In this document: positions 1 through 7,188 of the stretch, piece after piece
How positions within the stretch are numbered: the stretch's first letter is position 1
Layout: every line of letters starts with the position of its first letter
Assembly (NCBI GenBank): GCA_964346445.1
Contig: CAYFUI010000016.1
Coordinates: 1-15,092 of the forward strand
DNA length: 15,092 bases
Direction: 5' to 3'
Origin: JAGOZV01 sp964346445
GTDB taxonomy: Bacteria > Patescibacteriota > Saccharimonadia > Saccharimonadales > Saccharimonadaceae
The notes under the pieces: generated by a model
Seen by the model: the letters and a program-made list of their open reading frames with translations, nothing else
What the model was told of the DNA's origin: nothing
Database searches by the model: none
Program-made: the position numbers and the translations under genes

Positions 1-28
1 GCCAAGTTTAAGAAACTGGCTTTTATTT
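1..28 (+). terminator. Intrinsic terminator-like hairpin
   Basis: An 8-bp stem (1-4 with 17-20 and 6-9 with 13-16, one bulged A at 5, loop AAG) is followed directly by TTTTATTT on the plus strand. This is the classic shape of a rho-independent terminator for a plus-strand gene ending just before the window. The same stem could also stop the minus-strand tRNA-Glu transcript, but the matching U-tract would lie before position 1 and cannot be seen. Confidence 0.6.
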
Positions 29-46
29 AATTTGACTCAATTTGAT

Positions 47-121
47 TGGTGATCCCACCGGGAATCGAACCCGGATTGCCAGGATGAGAACCTGGTGTCC
101 TAACCGTTAGACGATGGGACC
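47..121 (-). tRNA. tRNA-Glu (anticodon CTC), CCA encoded
   Basis: The reverse complement folds as a standard cloverleaf. The acceptor stem is GGTCCCA/TGGGATC with one G-U pair, the D arm contains the AACGGTTAGGAC pattern, the anticodon stem is CCAGG/CCTGG and the T arm contains GGTTCGATTCC. The seven-base loop TTCTCAT gives anticodon CTC, which reads GAG. The discriminator is A at position 50 and the CCA tail is encoded at 49-47. It follows the response regulator gene by about 54 nt, and the gene for its synthetase, gltX, lies about 3 kb upstream in the same direction. CTC cannot decode GAA, so a second tRNA-Glu (TTC) is expected elsewhere in the genome. Confidence 0.96.
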
Positions 122-127
122 GCTTCC

Positions 128-133
128 ATTATA
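128..133 (-). promoter_or_regulatory. -10 box of tRNA-Glu with almost no 5' leader
   Basis: A perfect TATAAT lies on the minus strand with exactly six bases between it and G1 of tRNA-Glu. Transcription normally starts about seven bases after the hexamer, so the predicted start coincides with the mature tRNA 5' end. A TAGACA (154-159) resembles a -35 box, but the 20-nt spacer is long. Confidence 0.6.
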
Positions 134-175
134 TTAACAAACAGGCTGTGCTGTGTCTAGCCACCCATTTAGCGG

Positions 176-559
176 CTAATCTTCACCATCAAACATGCGC
201 TCCAATATACGAAGCAGTTTTCTTGGTGTTATTTCTGCTTTGACTAAATACGCATCTGCCTTAGACTCCATGTCTTCTTTAAGGTCTAGGCTTTGCTCGA
301 AATTTGTAATCACAATTATTTTTGAGTTTGGCACTAGGTCCTCGTCTCCGCGTAAAGTGTCCAGTATTTCTGTACCGCGCTTTTCTGGTAACATTATATC
401 GAGTAAGATAATATCATATTTCTTGTTTTGTGCCGCAACTAAGCCGTCATTTCCATCTATCATCCAGTCCACACTGTAACCAGCTTTTTGGAGGCTGCGC
501 ACGTACATTTCTCCAATAAAGCGATCATCTTCAATACATAATACAGTTCTATTTTTCAT
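176..559 (-). CDS. Receiver-only (CheY-like) response regulator
   Basis: A 127-residue cytoplasmic protein consisting of a single REC domain. Visible are the acidic pocket E10-D11-D12, the phospho-acceptor D54 in LLDIMLP, the switch threonine T85 in VITN and the conserved lysine K107 in YLVKA. No DNA-binding or enzymatic output domain follows, so it probably acts by phosphorylation-dependent protein contact. A longer reading from 595 is possible, but the start at 559 is chosen because an AGGGGG Shine-Dalgarno lies 5 nt upstream and the ATG sits 2 nt after the histidine kinase stop codon. It is the last protein gene of the gltX-DUF3048-kinase run and is almost certainly the kinase's partner. 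The downstream target cannot be told from the sequence. Confidence 0.92.
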   Translation of the reverse strand: MKNRTVLCIEDDRFIGEMYVRSLQKAGYSVDWMIDGNDGLVAAQNKKYDIILLDIMLPEKRGTEILDTLRGDEDLVPNSKIIVITNFEQSLDLKEDMESKADAYLVKAEITPRKLLRILERMFDGED

Positions 560-561
560 TT

Positions 562-2127
562 TTACCCCCTGTACATTCCATGATTTTTGATCCACCCACC
601 ACCTTCACTTGTTAAGTTAATGTTTTGTTGGTTATTTAAGGTTGACTCAACAGACGCATAAGTGGGGATGGTTATGATAAAAGTAGACCCTTTGCCCTCT
701 TCGCTCTTAACGGTTATAGTACCACCATGAGCCTCAGCAATGGCTCGGCTAATATAGAGGCCTATTCCAGTTCCCGCAACGGTTTCTCGGGAACGGTGTG
801 ACCGATAGAATTTCTGAAAAAGGTTTGCTAAAACATTACTGGGCATGCCTATTCCATTGTCTTGAACTGAAAATTTAACAAAGCTACCCTCTTCGTAGGC
901 GGACACTGATACTGTTCCTCCTTCATGGCTGTATTTAATGGCATTGTCTATTAAGTTAGACATAGCTTCACTTAGGCTAGTGCGATCTGCTGCAATTTGC
1001 GGTAAGTCGTGTGGAATGTTTACATTCAAGCGACGTCCTTGTAAAGAAGCTCGCAACTGCATATCATCCTCAATGGTGCGATAAATAGACAAGAAAGAGT
1101 CTTTGGCCAAGTTTATTTTGAGATGGCGGCGATCATAGCGGGAGGTATTTAAGATATTGTTTATGTAGCCAGAAAGCTTGTTGGCAGAAACTTCTAAGCG
1201 TTTAAATAGTTCATTTTGATCGCCCACTAAAATATCATCTAGTTCGTCGTGAAGGACGTCAATGTAGCCTCTGATTACTGTAATCGGACCACGTAGCTCG
1301 TGTGCAGCAAATGCAATGAAATCTAATGCCTCCTCATCAGGCTCATAGGTAGCAGTGCGGTCTACTAGCGTTAATACAGTTTCATGTGGGCTGTCTTTTT
1401 GAAAATTAGCATAAACATCAAATATTCGCCTATCTTCTTGACCAGGAAGCTGGTCAGGTACGCGTTTCCACATTTTAATTGCATTAACTTTATTTTGTTT
1501 GCAATTTTCCATCCAACGCTCAAGGGTGTCTGCGCCACTGAAAAGAAGGGAGACCTCTTTTACCCCACCAGATTTAATATTAATAGGCGCTCCTTTGGTC
1601 GCATAAGCTATATCACCATTTACGTCAAAGGTTATAATTTTTGTTTCCATTCTATTGAGGGATTGCAGGATGTCTTGCGTTGCTGCTTGCATGTCTGGGC
1701 TACTTTCTTTGGTATCACCATCTGGAGCACTCTTTTGACCGTAGATAAAAGACAGGGCGGTGGCCAAACCAGTGTTTTTATATTTTTTAGAGTTTATGTT
1801 AGGTGCAGTTAGTGATGTGACGTTTTCGCCCGTTGATTTTGATGCCGCTGCTAAAATATCTTTAAAAGGTTGCAGGATATGACGAAAGATAAGCCCGTTG
1901 ATGACCATGAAAACGATGACCAGGGTGAATATAATTGCCCAGAATAAGACGGATCCAAAACCATAGTCTGTTAAAAAATATAAGATGACACCAACTAGGG
2001 CTGCTTCAAACAAGCTAATAGTAGCAGTAGCTATATTCATTTGCTTAACTGTATAGATCCAATAGTCGTTAATAGATTGCTTAGTTTGATTTATATTTTT
2101 ATTGTCAGTAGAGACCTTTACTGCCAT
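562..2127 (-). CDS. Membrane sensor histidine kinase with PAS-like linker
   Basis: A 521-residue hybrid-free histidine kinase. Two transmembrane helices lie near residues 35-52 and 59-81, separated by only a few residues, so there is no extracytoplasmic sensor domain. A short HAMP-like stretch (about 83-105) and a PAS-like region (about 150-262) follow. The HisKA H-box is AHELRGPI with H276. The HATPase has an N box with N391, D394 and N395, a G1 box DNGIGMP (423-429), an F box around LFQKFYR, and a G2 box GTGIGLYIS (452-460). It presumably autophosphorylates at H276 and passes phosphate to the adjacent receiver protein. The gene overlaps the DUF3048 gene by 10 nt and has an AAGGAG Shine-Dalgarno, so the two are probably translationally coupled. 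The architecture suggests it senses a membrane or cytoplasmic state rather than a periplasmic ligand. Confidence 0.94.
   Translation of the reverse strand: MAVKVSTDNKNINQTKQSINDYWIYTVKQMNIATATISLFEAALVGVILYFLTDYGFGSVLFWAIIFTLVIVFMVINGLIFRHILQPFKDILAAASKSTGENVTSLTAPNINSKKYKNTGLATALSFIYGQKSAPDGDTKESSPDMQAATQDILQSLNRMETKIITFDVNGDIAYATKGAPINIKSGGVKEVSLLFSGADTLERWMENCKQNKVNAIKMWKRVPDQLPGQEDRRIFDVYANFQKDSPHETVLTLVDRTATYEPDEEALDFIAFAAHELRGPITVIRGYIDVLHDELDDILVGDQNELFKRLEVSANKLSGYINNILNTSRYDRRHLKINLAKDSFLSIYRTIEDDMQLRASLQGRRLNVNIPHDLPQIAADRTSLSEAMSNLIDNAIKYSHEGGTVSVSAYEEGSFVKFSVQDNGIGMPSNVLANLFQKFYRSHRSRETVAGTGIGLYISRAIAEAHGGTITVKSEEGKGSTFIITIPTYASVESTLNNQQNINLTSEGGGWIKNHGMYRG
565..570 (-). promoter_or_regulatory. 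Shine-Dalgarno fixing the response regulator start
   Basis: AGGGGG on the minus strand lies 5 nt before the ATG at 559 and inside the last codons of the histidine kinase gene. It supports the 559 start over the upstream in-frame ATG at 595, which has no such site. Confidence 0.7.
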
Positions 2128-3224
2128 TGCACATCTCCTTTACCGTTAGGTATTGCCATAATCCATGTTTGTCCTCGCGCCAGTGGCACAACTTCTCCAG
2201 CTGTGTCTAAAAAGACTATCTCATCTGTCACTGCTTCGCGCTTCCATAATACGTCCTGTATTGTCCCATTTTGAAAAATAACCGCTCTGCCCTCGCCAGT
2301 TGTGATAATGTTTTCGCGGACGCCATCTTCATTTACGGTATTCTCGTTAACAAACATTGCTATTACTACCGATGGGCTAATTTGACCATCTTCTCTGTCC
2401 ATGTGCGGCCCCCCACCTAGACTCCTTAAGTAAATATTACTGGTAGAGTCATAAGTGTATGACGGGTTGTATTGAGCGCTACTTATTTTTGCATTAATAA
2501 CATTTGCCTTTGGAAGCGCCTCTTGATGGGCCTTTTCCTTTTCACTGAGTGTAGCCTTGAGTCGTGAGAAACCTTTTATTTTAGAGGTTGAGTAGCCTTT
2601 TTCTTGATTTAAGCGATCGATTCTTTCAAAGCTGGTGTAGACGTTATGTGGGGCCCTTCGGTCGCTTGAGCGCCAGTAAGTGCCTCCGTTAAAAAACTGG
2701 TCAATGTCACGGTAGCTACCGTTTCTTACTTCGTCTAATGCCCTTTTGCTGCCACCAACATGGGCGACACTAGCATCATAGGGGCGCAGCCATTCCACGT
2801 AATACGGTCGTAAGCTTCTGACTGGGCCAACAATTTGCGGTTTCTCTGCTTGATAGAGCACCAAAAAGCGCGTTATCCCTCCCTCGGCCACTGCTTCGTA
2901 AACTAGGCCACTATTTTTTAAACCAGATTGCGGGCGGGCAGCTGGACTATTCTCAATCATGACCGCGGTGATTGCGGCATGAGCATCTTCTGGGTTATCT
3001 ACAACAGTGCCGGTTAAGCTCGAATAGTTATTAATGTCTATGACGACATCACTTGAAGGATAAACAATGGGGCTGCTAACACTGATTGTGTTTATAGCGT
3101 TAAGCCTCGCCTGGTAAATGAATAGAAAGCTAGCCCACGCAGCGGTGAGAACTATCATGATAGAGATAGCATGGTTTAGTATCCACTGTAAGGTGTTATT
3201 TAGGATTTTTTTTGTTTTTGCCAT
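2118..3224 (-). CDS. DUF3048 (YerB-like) membrane-anchored envelope protein
   Basis: A 368-residue protein with one N-terminal transmembrane anchor (about 15-37) after a Lys-rich start, and an extracytoplasmic body. The region around residues 80-175 has the DUF3048 hallmarks: VMIENSPAARPQSGL, YEAVAEGGITRFL and VGPVRSLRPYY. A C-terminal part ending in QTWIMAIP matches the second DUF3048 domain. Bacillus YerB is the usual reference; the family's biochemical role is not established. There is no lipobox cysteine, so it is anchored by a helix rather than by lipid. The gene starts 24 nt after gltX and overlaps the histidine kinase start by 10 nt, so the two products are likely made together. A -10 box 11 nt before the ATG suggests its own near-leaderless promoter. 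Confidence 0.88.
   Translation of the reverse strand: MAKTKKILNNTLQWILNHAISIMIVLTAAWASFLFIYQARLNAINTISVSSPIVYPSSDVVIDINNYSSLTGTVVDNPEDAHAAITAVMIENSPAARPQSGLKNSGLVYEAVAEGGITRFLVLYQAEKPQIVGPVRSLRPYYVEWLRPYDASVAHVGGSKRALDEVRNGSYRDIDQFFNGGTYWRSSDRRAPHNVYTSFERIDRLNQEKGYSTSKIKGFSRLKATLSEKEKAHQEALPKANVINAKISSAQYNPSYTYDSTSNIYLRSLGGGPHMDREDGQISPSVVIAMFVNENTVNEDGVRENIITTGEGRAVIFQNGTIQDVLWKREAVTDEIVFLDTAGEVVPLARGQTWIMAIPNGKGDVQWQ
2135..2140 (-). promoter_or_regulatory. Shine-Dalgarno of the histidine kinase
   Basis: A perfect AAGGAG on the minus strand lies 7 nt before the ATG at 2127 and inside the end of the DUF3048 coding sequence. It is one of the few strong SD sites in the window and belongs to an operon-internal gene. 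Confidence 0.75.
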
Positions 3225-3235
3225 AACTATAATAA

Positions 3236-3241
3236 ATTATA
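3236..3241 (-). promoter_or_regulatory. -10 box before the DUF3048 gene
   Basis: TATAAT on the minus strand with 11 nt to the ATG at 3224. The predicted transcript start is about 4-5 nt before the start codon and there is no SD. It lies in the 24-nt gap after gltX, so read-through from gltX is also possible. Confidence 0.45.
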
Positions 3242-3248
3242 ACATAAA

Positions 3249-4694
3249 TCAAGGAGTGTAGGCTATAGCTTTTTTTAGTCTTTTAACAGTCTCTTCTTGG
3301 CCGAGTATGGCAATAGAGTCATTGAGCTGTGGACTAAACGCCGTCCATGTTAAACAAGTCCTAATTAAGCCAAATAAAGTAGCGGGTTTAGTCCCTGTCT
3401 CGTCTAATAATTCATTCAAAGCAGCTTGGATAGGCTCTGGCTTAAACGTGCTGCCTTCAAGTTTTTTGATGGTTTTTTCAAGAAGTTGGTTTATATCTTC
3501 TTTAGTTAACTTTTTTAGCTGCTTATTGTTGTTAATTTGCTGCCAATCAATTTCTGGCTCAATGAAAAAGAACTCAGTTAATAACGGTAAATCTTTTAGA
3601 GTTTTTAGCCTTTCTTTAGCTAGCTTCAGTATCTCATCTTTCTTTTGTTGCGAGGCATTTTTAGCGGTTTGGGGCCAATAGCCTTCAGCAAGTTTCGCTA
3701 GCTGCCCAGTGCTTAGCTCTTTTATGTGTTGTCCGTTTATCCAGTTTAACCGTTTTTCATCAAAACGTGCACCGCTTCTGCCCACTCGTTCTAGGCTAAA
3801 TTTATCGATTAATTGTTGCACCGTATATACTTCTTGTGTTGTGCCATCATTCCAGCCCATGCTGGCGATAAAGTTAATTAAGGCGCTAGATAAATAGCCC
3901 TCGTTTATATAGTCCAAGATATCTTTGGCATTATCACGCTTGGAAAGCTTTTTTTGCCCACTAGGGGCTAATATGTGGGGCAAAGTGGCGAACTTAGGGT
4001 GAGATAAGTTTAATGCATCATAAAGGTTTAAAAAGTTAGGTTGACTGGCAATAAACTCTTGTCCACGAATGACATGCGTAATTTGCATGTCCGCATCATC
4101 AACGATGTGAGCAAAGTTGTAGGTAGGGTAACCATCGGCTTTTATTAAAATAAAGTCATCTATCGCTTCCTTGCCGGCACTTAATTTGCCCATGACTAGG
4201 TCGTCCCACTCATAGTCTTTGGGGTCACTTTTGAAACGGAGGGCCGTTTTGCCATCCCATTTTGGCGGGTTTTCAGGCCGGTGGTTGCGATACAAAAATG
4301 GTTTCTTTTGCAACTTCGCTTCTTGTCTAAAAACTTCTAGCTCTTCTTGTGTGTAGGGGTCCGCATAGGCGCGTCCGCTATCAATTAATTTCTGAGCCCA
4401 TTCTTGGTAGCGAGCTAGGCGCTCACTCTGGATGTAGGGGCCATAGTCCTGGTTTTGAGTGTCTGGTCCCTCATCGTAAGAAAGTCCCAGTTTATTCAGT
4501 GTTTTAATTATGTGCTCTGTTGAACCTTTGACTTCACGGCTTTGGTCTGTGTCTTCTATTCTTAATATAAACTTGCCATTATTCTGTTTCGCTAGCAGCC
4601 AAGCAAATAATGCAGTTCTTACCCCACCTACATGCATGAAGCCAGTAGGGCTAGGGGCAAACCTGGTGCGGATTTGTGCTTTTTCGCTTTTCAT
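3249..4694 (-). CDS. gltX: Glutamyl-tRNA synthetase
   Basis: A 481-residue class I aminoacyl-tRNA synthetase that charges tRNA-Glu with glutamate using ATP in the cytoplasm. The N-terminal catalytic core carries the HIGH-type motif HVGG (21-24) within APSPTGFMHVGG, the glutamate-binding RIEDTD segment (45-50), and the KMSKS-type motif KLSKR (249-253). The C-terminal helical anticodon-binding region spans about 300-481. Length is normal for the family. The region that holds a Cys-rich zinc site in some GluRS (about 109-140) has no cysteines, so this is a zinc-free form. Whether it also charges tRNA-Gln cannot be decided here. It ends in TGA, which shows that UGA is a stop codon. An extended -10 motif lies just before the start codon. 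Confidence 0.97.
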   Translation of the reverse strand: MKSEKAQIRTRFAPSPTGFMHVGGVRTALFAWLLAKQNNGKFILRIEDTDQSREVKGSTEHIIKTLNKLGLSYDEGPDTQNQDYGPYIQSERLARYQEWAQKLIDSGRAYADPYTQEELEVFRQEAKLQKKPFLYRNHRPENPPKWDGKTALRFKSDPKDYEWDDLVMGKLSAGKEAIDDFILIKADGYPTYNFAHIVDDADMQITHVIRGQEFIASQPNFLNLYDALNLSHPKFATLPHILAPSGQKKLSKRDNAKDILDYINEGYLSSALINFIASMGWNDGTTQEVYTVQQLIDKFSLERVGRSGARFDEKRLNWINGQHIKELSTGQLAKLAEGYWPQTAKNASQQKKDEILKLAKERLKTLKDLPLLTEFFFIEPEIDWQQINNNKQLKKLTKEDINQLLEKTIKKLEGSTFKPEPIQAALNELLDETGTKPATLFGLIRTCLTWTAFSPQLNDSIAILGQEETVKRLKKAIAYTP

Positions 4695-4704
4695 TGTATT
4701 TACT

Positions 4705-4713
4705 ATCTTAGCA
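4705..4713 (-). promoter_or_regulatory. Extended -10 promoter of gltX
   Basis: TGCTAAGAT on the minus strand is a TGn-extended -10 element with 10 nt to the gltX ATG. The predicted leader is about 3-4 nt and no Shine-Dalgarno is visible. It lies in the 39-nt gap after the upstream membrane-protein gene. Confidence 0.45.
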
Positions 4714-4733
4714 CATTAAGAACAAGGTGTAGG

Positions 4734-5633
4734 CTAGCTTAGACCGTCAACGATGGCTCTAAGTTGCGACGCATCCAAATCAAGATAGCTTTGTATGCTA
4801 TAAAGCACTTCACCATTTATCCATGTTGAATAATATTTCCCATTACGGTCGTAGTGATAAATGGTTAAGCCTTTATATTCTGTTGTTGTAAGGTTTTTGT
4901 TGGAATTGTTTTCTAGGCTAGCTTTGAGCTTGGTTGCATCCCAAAGTGTCTTTCTTTGTTTTAACAAGACAGCATTTTTACTAGAAGCTTTCTCGTAAGC
5001 TGGCAATAGCTTTATCGTGACGGCACCATTGTCTAGTTCTGCATAACCAGCACGTTTAAACCCATCCGGGAGTTCTTCTGGGTATTTTGCCATAATACCT
5101 GCCTGGTTGTTGGCCATTTGTAATGATATATTTGGCAACATTATTTTTATTAAAATGTAACATGTGCCAATAAGTAGCAGTGTAATTACGCTAATGAGGA
5201 TTAGTGTTTTTTTATTTATTTTATAGATTTTTCTTTTAGGCCTATTACGGAGCCTTTTGCTTTTAGTTGGAGTTGGTGCTTCTTTTAATGCCTGCGCTAT
5301 GGCCTGCTCTTTAGCGGTTAACGGCTTCTTGACGGTGGGCTTAGCGTTACTAATAGTGCTTGTGGCCGGGCGGACGGAGCTCTTTGCTGGCTTCTTAGCT
5401 GGTTCAAGGGTCACCTTTTTGTTTAATAGGGGTTCTTTGTTAAACCGTGAAACGCCAGGGCTTTTTTTGGCTGTTTGTGCCTTGGCTGCCCTAGCAGTAG
5501 TTTTTTTCACTCCCTGGTTCGTTTTGATCTGACTATTATTAGCAACTGGCCGCTTAGTGTATTGACGGTTTAAAGTTTTAGATTTTTGTGGTGCCTTATG
5601 CACTGAGCCAGCACCAGGCTTGATATCTTGCAT
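4734..5633 (-). CDS. Unrecognised single-pass membrane protein, basic disordered tail
   Basis: A 299-residue protein with three parts. Residues 1-140 are a low-complexity, strongly basic tail rich in Lys, Ala, Thr and Pro. Residues 143-166 form one hydrophobic helix. Residues 167-299 form an outer domain that begins with a YPEELPDGFK segment and ends in a predicted helix LRAIVDGL. Positive charges before the helix place the tail in the cytoplasm. The outer domain loosely resembles DUF4367-type extracytoplasmic domains (a Trp-x-x-Gly strand followed by a final helix), but this is only a visual impression. Function is unknown. The gene lies 39 nt upstream of gltX and diverges from the PEGA gene. 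Its likely ribosome site is a GAGGGTGG shortly before the ATG, and a TGGTATTAA extended -10 motif lies further upstream in the 91-nt divergent gap. Confidence 0.82.
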   Translation of the reverse strand: MQDIKPGAGSVHKAPQKSKTLNRQYTKRPVANNSQIKTNQGVKKTTARAAKAQTAKKSPGVSRFNKEPLLNKKVTLEPAKKPAKSSVRPATSTISNAKPTVKKPLTAKEQAIAQALKEAPTPTKSKRLRNRPKRKIYKINKKTLILISVITLLLIGTCYILIKIMLPNISLQMANNQAGIMAKYPEELPDGFKRAGYAELDNGAVTIKLLPAYEKASSKNAVLLKQRKTLWDATKLKASLENNSNKNLTTTEYKGLTIYHYDRNGKYYSTWINGEVLYSIQSYLDLDASQLRAIVDGLS

Positions 5634-5709
5634 TTAATTCCACCCTCTCGCAGTAGCGTTATGTTTATGCTTTAATACCATATTAGTAGTTTATCTAATC
5701 TAATTCAAG

Positions 5710-5715
5710 TATAAT
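5710..5715 (+). promoter_or_regulatory. -10 box of the PEGA-protein gene
   Basis: TATAAT with 9 nt to the ATG at 5725. The predicted transcript would have a leader of 2-3 nt and no SD. An out-of-frame ATG at 5721 (ATGAATG) closes quickly and is not the start. Confidence 0.5.
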
Positions 5716-5724
5716 GTAAAATGA

Positions 5725-7185
5725 ATGAACAAAGAGGAGCGTAAAAAGTCTATTTATAAAAGAGCTGTGCTCTATACTGTAATTACTATTACTACAGTTA
5801 TAATTACCTTGCTTTTAGGCTTTTATACTTTTGGTTTTAGGTTAGACCCATCGCTTGGTAAGATTGAGAGAACTGGGTTGGTGCAGTTTGGCTCAAGTCC
5901 ATCTGGGGCAATTTCAGCAGTTGATGGAAAGGCTGTTCAGTTCCGTACCCCTAATAAAACTGTCGTTAGTGCTGGCTCGCATAATTTTTCTATGGAACGA
6001 AATAATTACCACCCATGGCATAAAACATTAAATATCAAAGCAGGAATGCTACGGTGGTTAAACTACGCTATCTTGGTCCCTAAGCAGATGGAGACCCAAG
6101 CAATGATGGATTTTGAGACGGTGGCCAGCACGTTAGTGTCGCCAGAAAATAAAGAAATTGCCTTATTACCTAACGAAGCTCTGCCAAGTGTTACTATTTT
6201 AGATATCCGGGCTAATGATATTAAGGCTAAAACGCTTGATATTGCGCCCGATGTATATTCCGATAGCGGTGCCGAAGGGGTAGATCATCGTTTTCATATG
6301 GTTGAGTGGGATGTAGGCGGGCGCTACCTTTTAATTAAACATTATTTTAATGATAGATATGAGTGGATTGTTGTTGATACTCAAGACGTGCTGAGGACCA
6401 AAAATTTATCAACTCATTTTGATATTCCTATTTCACAAATTAAATTTATAGATACTGGTGGAAACAAATTCTTTGTACTAAGTGGTAGCGATATTAGACG
6501 CCTTGATTATAACGGCTCTACCATATCACACCCAATGGTTACCAATGTAAGTAGCTTTATCACATATAATAAAGACTATTTAGTATATATAGGTCAAGAA
6601 GAAGTCGATACGCAAGTTAGACAGGTAGTTGGGACACTTCGTGACGGAGATAAAGGTGGCACTGTAGTAAAAAGCTTCACTGGTTCTAACCAGGAAATTA
6701 AAATTGCAGCAACTCGGTATTTCAATGAAGACTATATTGCTATCTACAGTGGTAAGCTGTTGCAATTATTAAAAGGTAACTTTCCCACAGAGGGCGGATT
6801 AACTGACAACCTTAAGGCTGTCATGTCTTTAAGTATTGATCAGCCGGTGGCCAACATGACTTTTGGAGAGTCTGGACAGTATCTAATGCTGCAACATGAA
6901 GGTAGCTTTTTGAGCTATGACCTTGAGTATCAAGACGTGCATAAGTTTAACCTCCACGCTTCAAGTGGTGCCTTTAATTACGGCTGGCTTAATTCTACTC
7001 ACCTATGGAGTAACAGTAATGGGGTAATTTCAATTCATGAGTTTGATGGCCAAAATACCCATCGAATAGCCCGTGCGTCTTCCGCATTCACCCCAGTTTA
7101 CACCAATAATAAAAAGTATATATATTCGTTCAAGCAGGTTGACGGAAAAGTTGTTTTACAGCGCAGCTTAATGATCTTACGTTAA
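5725..7185 (+). CDS. PEGA-domain membrane protein, probable beta-propeller
   Basis: A 486-residue protein. A basic start is followed by one transmembrane helix (about 13-34). Residues 51-110 form a PEGA domain: GSSPSGA, then VDGK, then RTP, then a glycine-histidine turn and HPWHKTL, the usual PEGA order. Residues about 120-486 are beta-rich with repeated blade-like segments ending in hydrophobic-Tyr/Asp strands, suggesting a propeller, although no exact repeat is visible. PEGA domains are associated with surface-layer and cell-envelope proteins, so an anchored extracytoplasmic surface role is inferred. It diverges from the basic-tail membrane protein and ends 3 nt short of the convergent sortase stop codon. 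It appears to be transcribed alone. Confidence 0.85.
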   Translation: MNKEERKKSIYKRAVLYTVITITTVIITLLLGFYTFGFRLDPSLGKIERTGLVQFGSSPSGAISAVDGKAVQFRTPNKTVVSAGSHNFSMERNNYHPWHKTLNIKAGMLRWLNYAILVPKQMETQAMMDFETVASTLVSPENKEIALLPNEALPSVTILDIRANDIKAKTLDIAPDVYSDSGAEGVDHRFHMVEWDVGGRYLLIKHYFNDRYEWIVVDTQDVLRTKNLSTHFDIPISQIKFIDTGGNKFFVLSGSDIRRLDYNGSTISHPMVTNVSSFITYNKDYLVYIGQEEVDTQVRQVVGTLRDGDKGGTVVKSFTGSNQEIKIAATRYFNEDYIAIYSGKLLQLLKGNFPTEGGLTDNLKAVMSLSIDQPVANMTFGESGQYLMLQHEGSFLSYDLEYQDVHKFNLHASSGAFNYGWLNSTHLWSNSNGVISIHEFDGQNTHRIARASSAFTPVYTNNKKYIYSFKQVDGKVVLQRSLMILR

Positions 7186-7188
7186 AGC

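Noticed and set aside
47..121. tRNA-Glu as an integration (attachment) site
   Set aside because: No partial tRNA copy or integrase gene is visible in the window.
1384..1812. 142-codon open frame on the plus strand opposite the histidine kinase
   Set aside because: It lies wholly antisense to a well-supported kinase gene, has no domain-like pattern and no good ribosome site.
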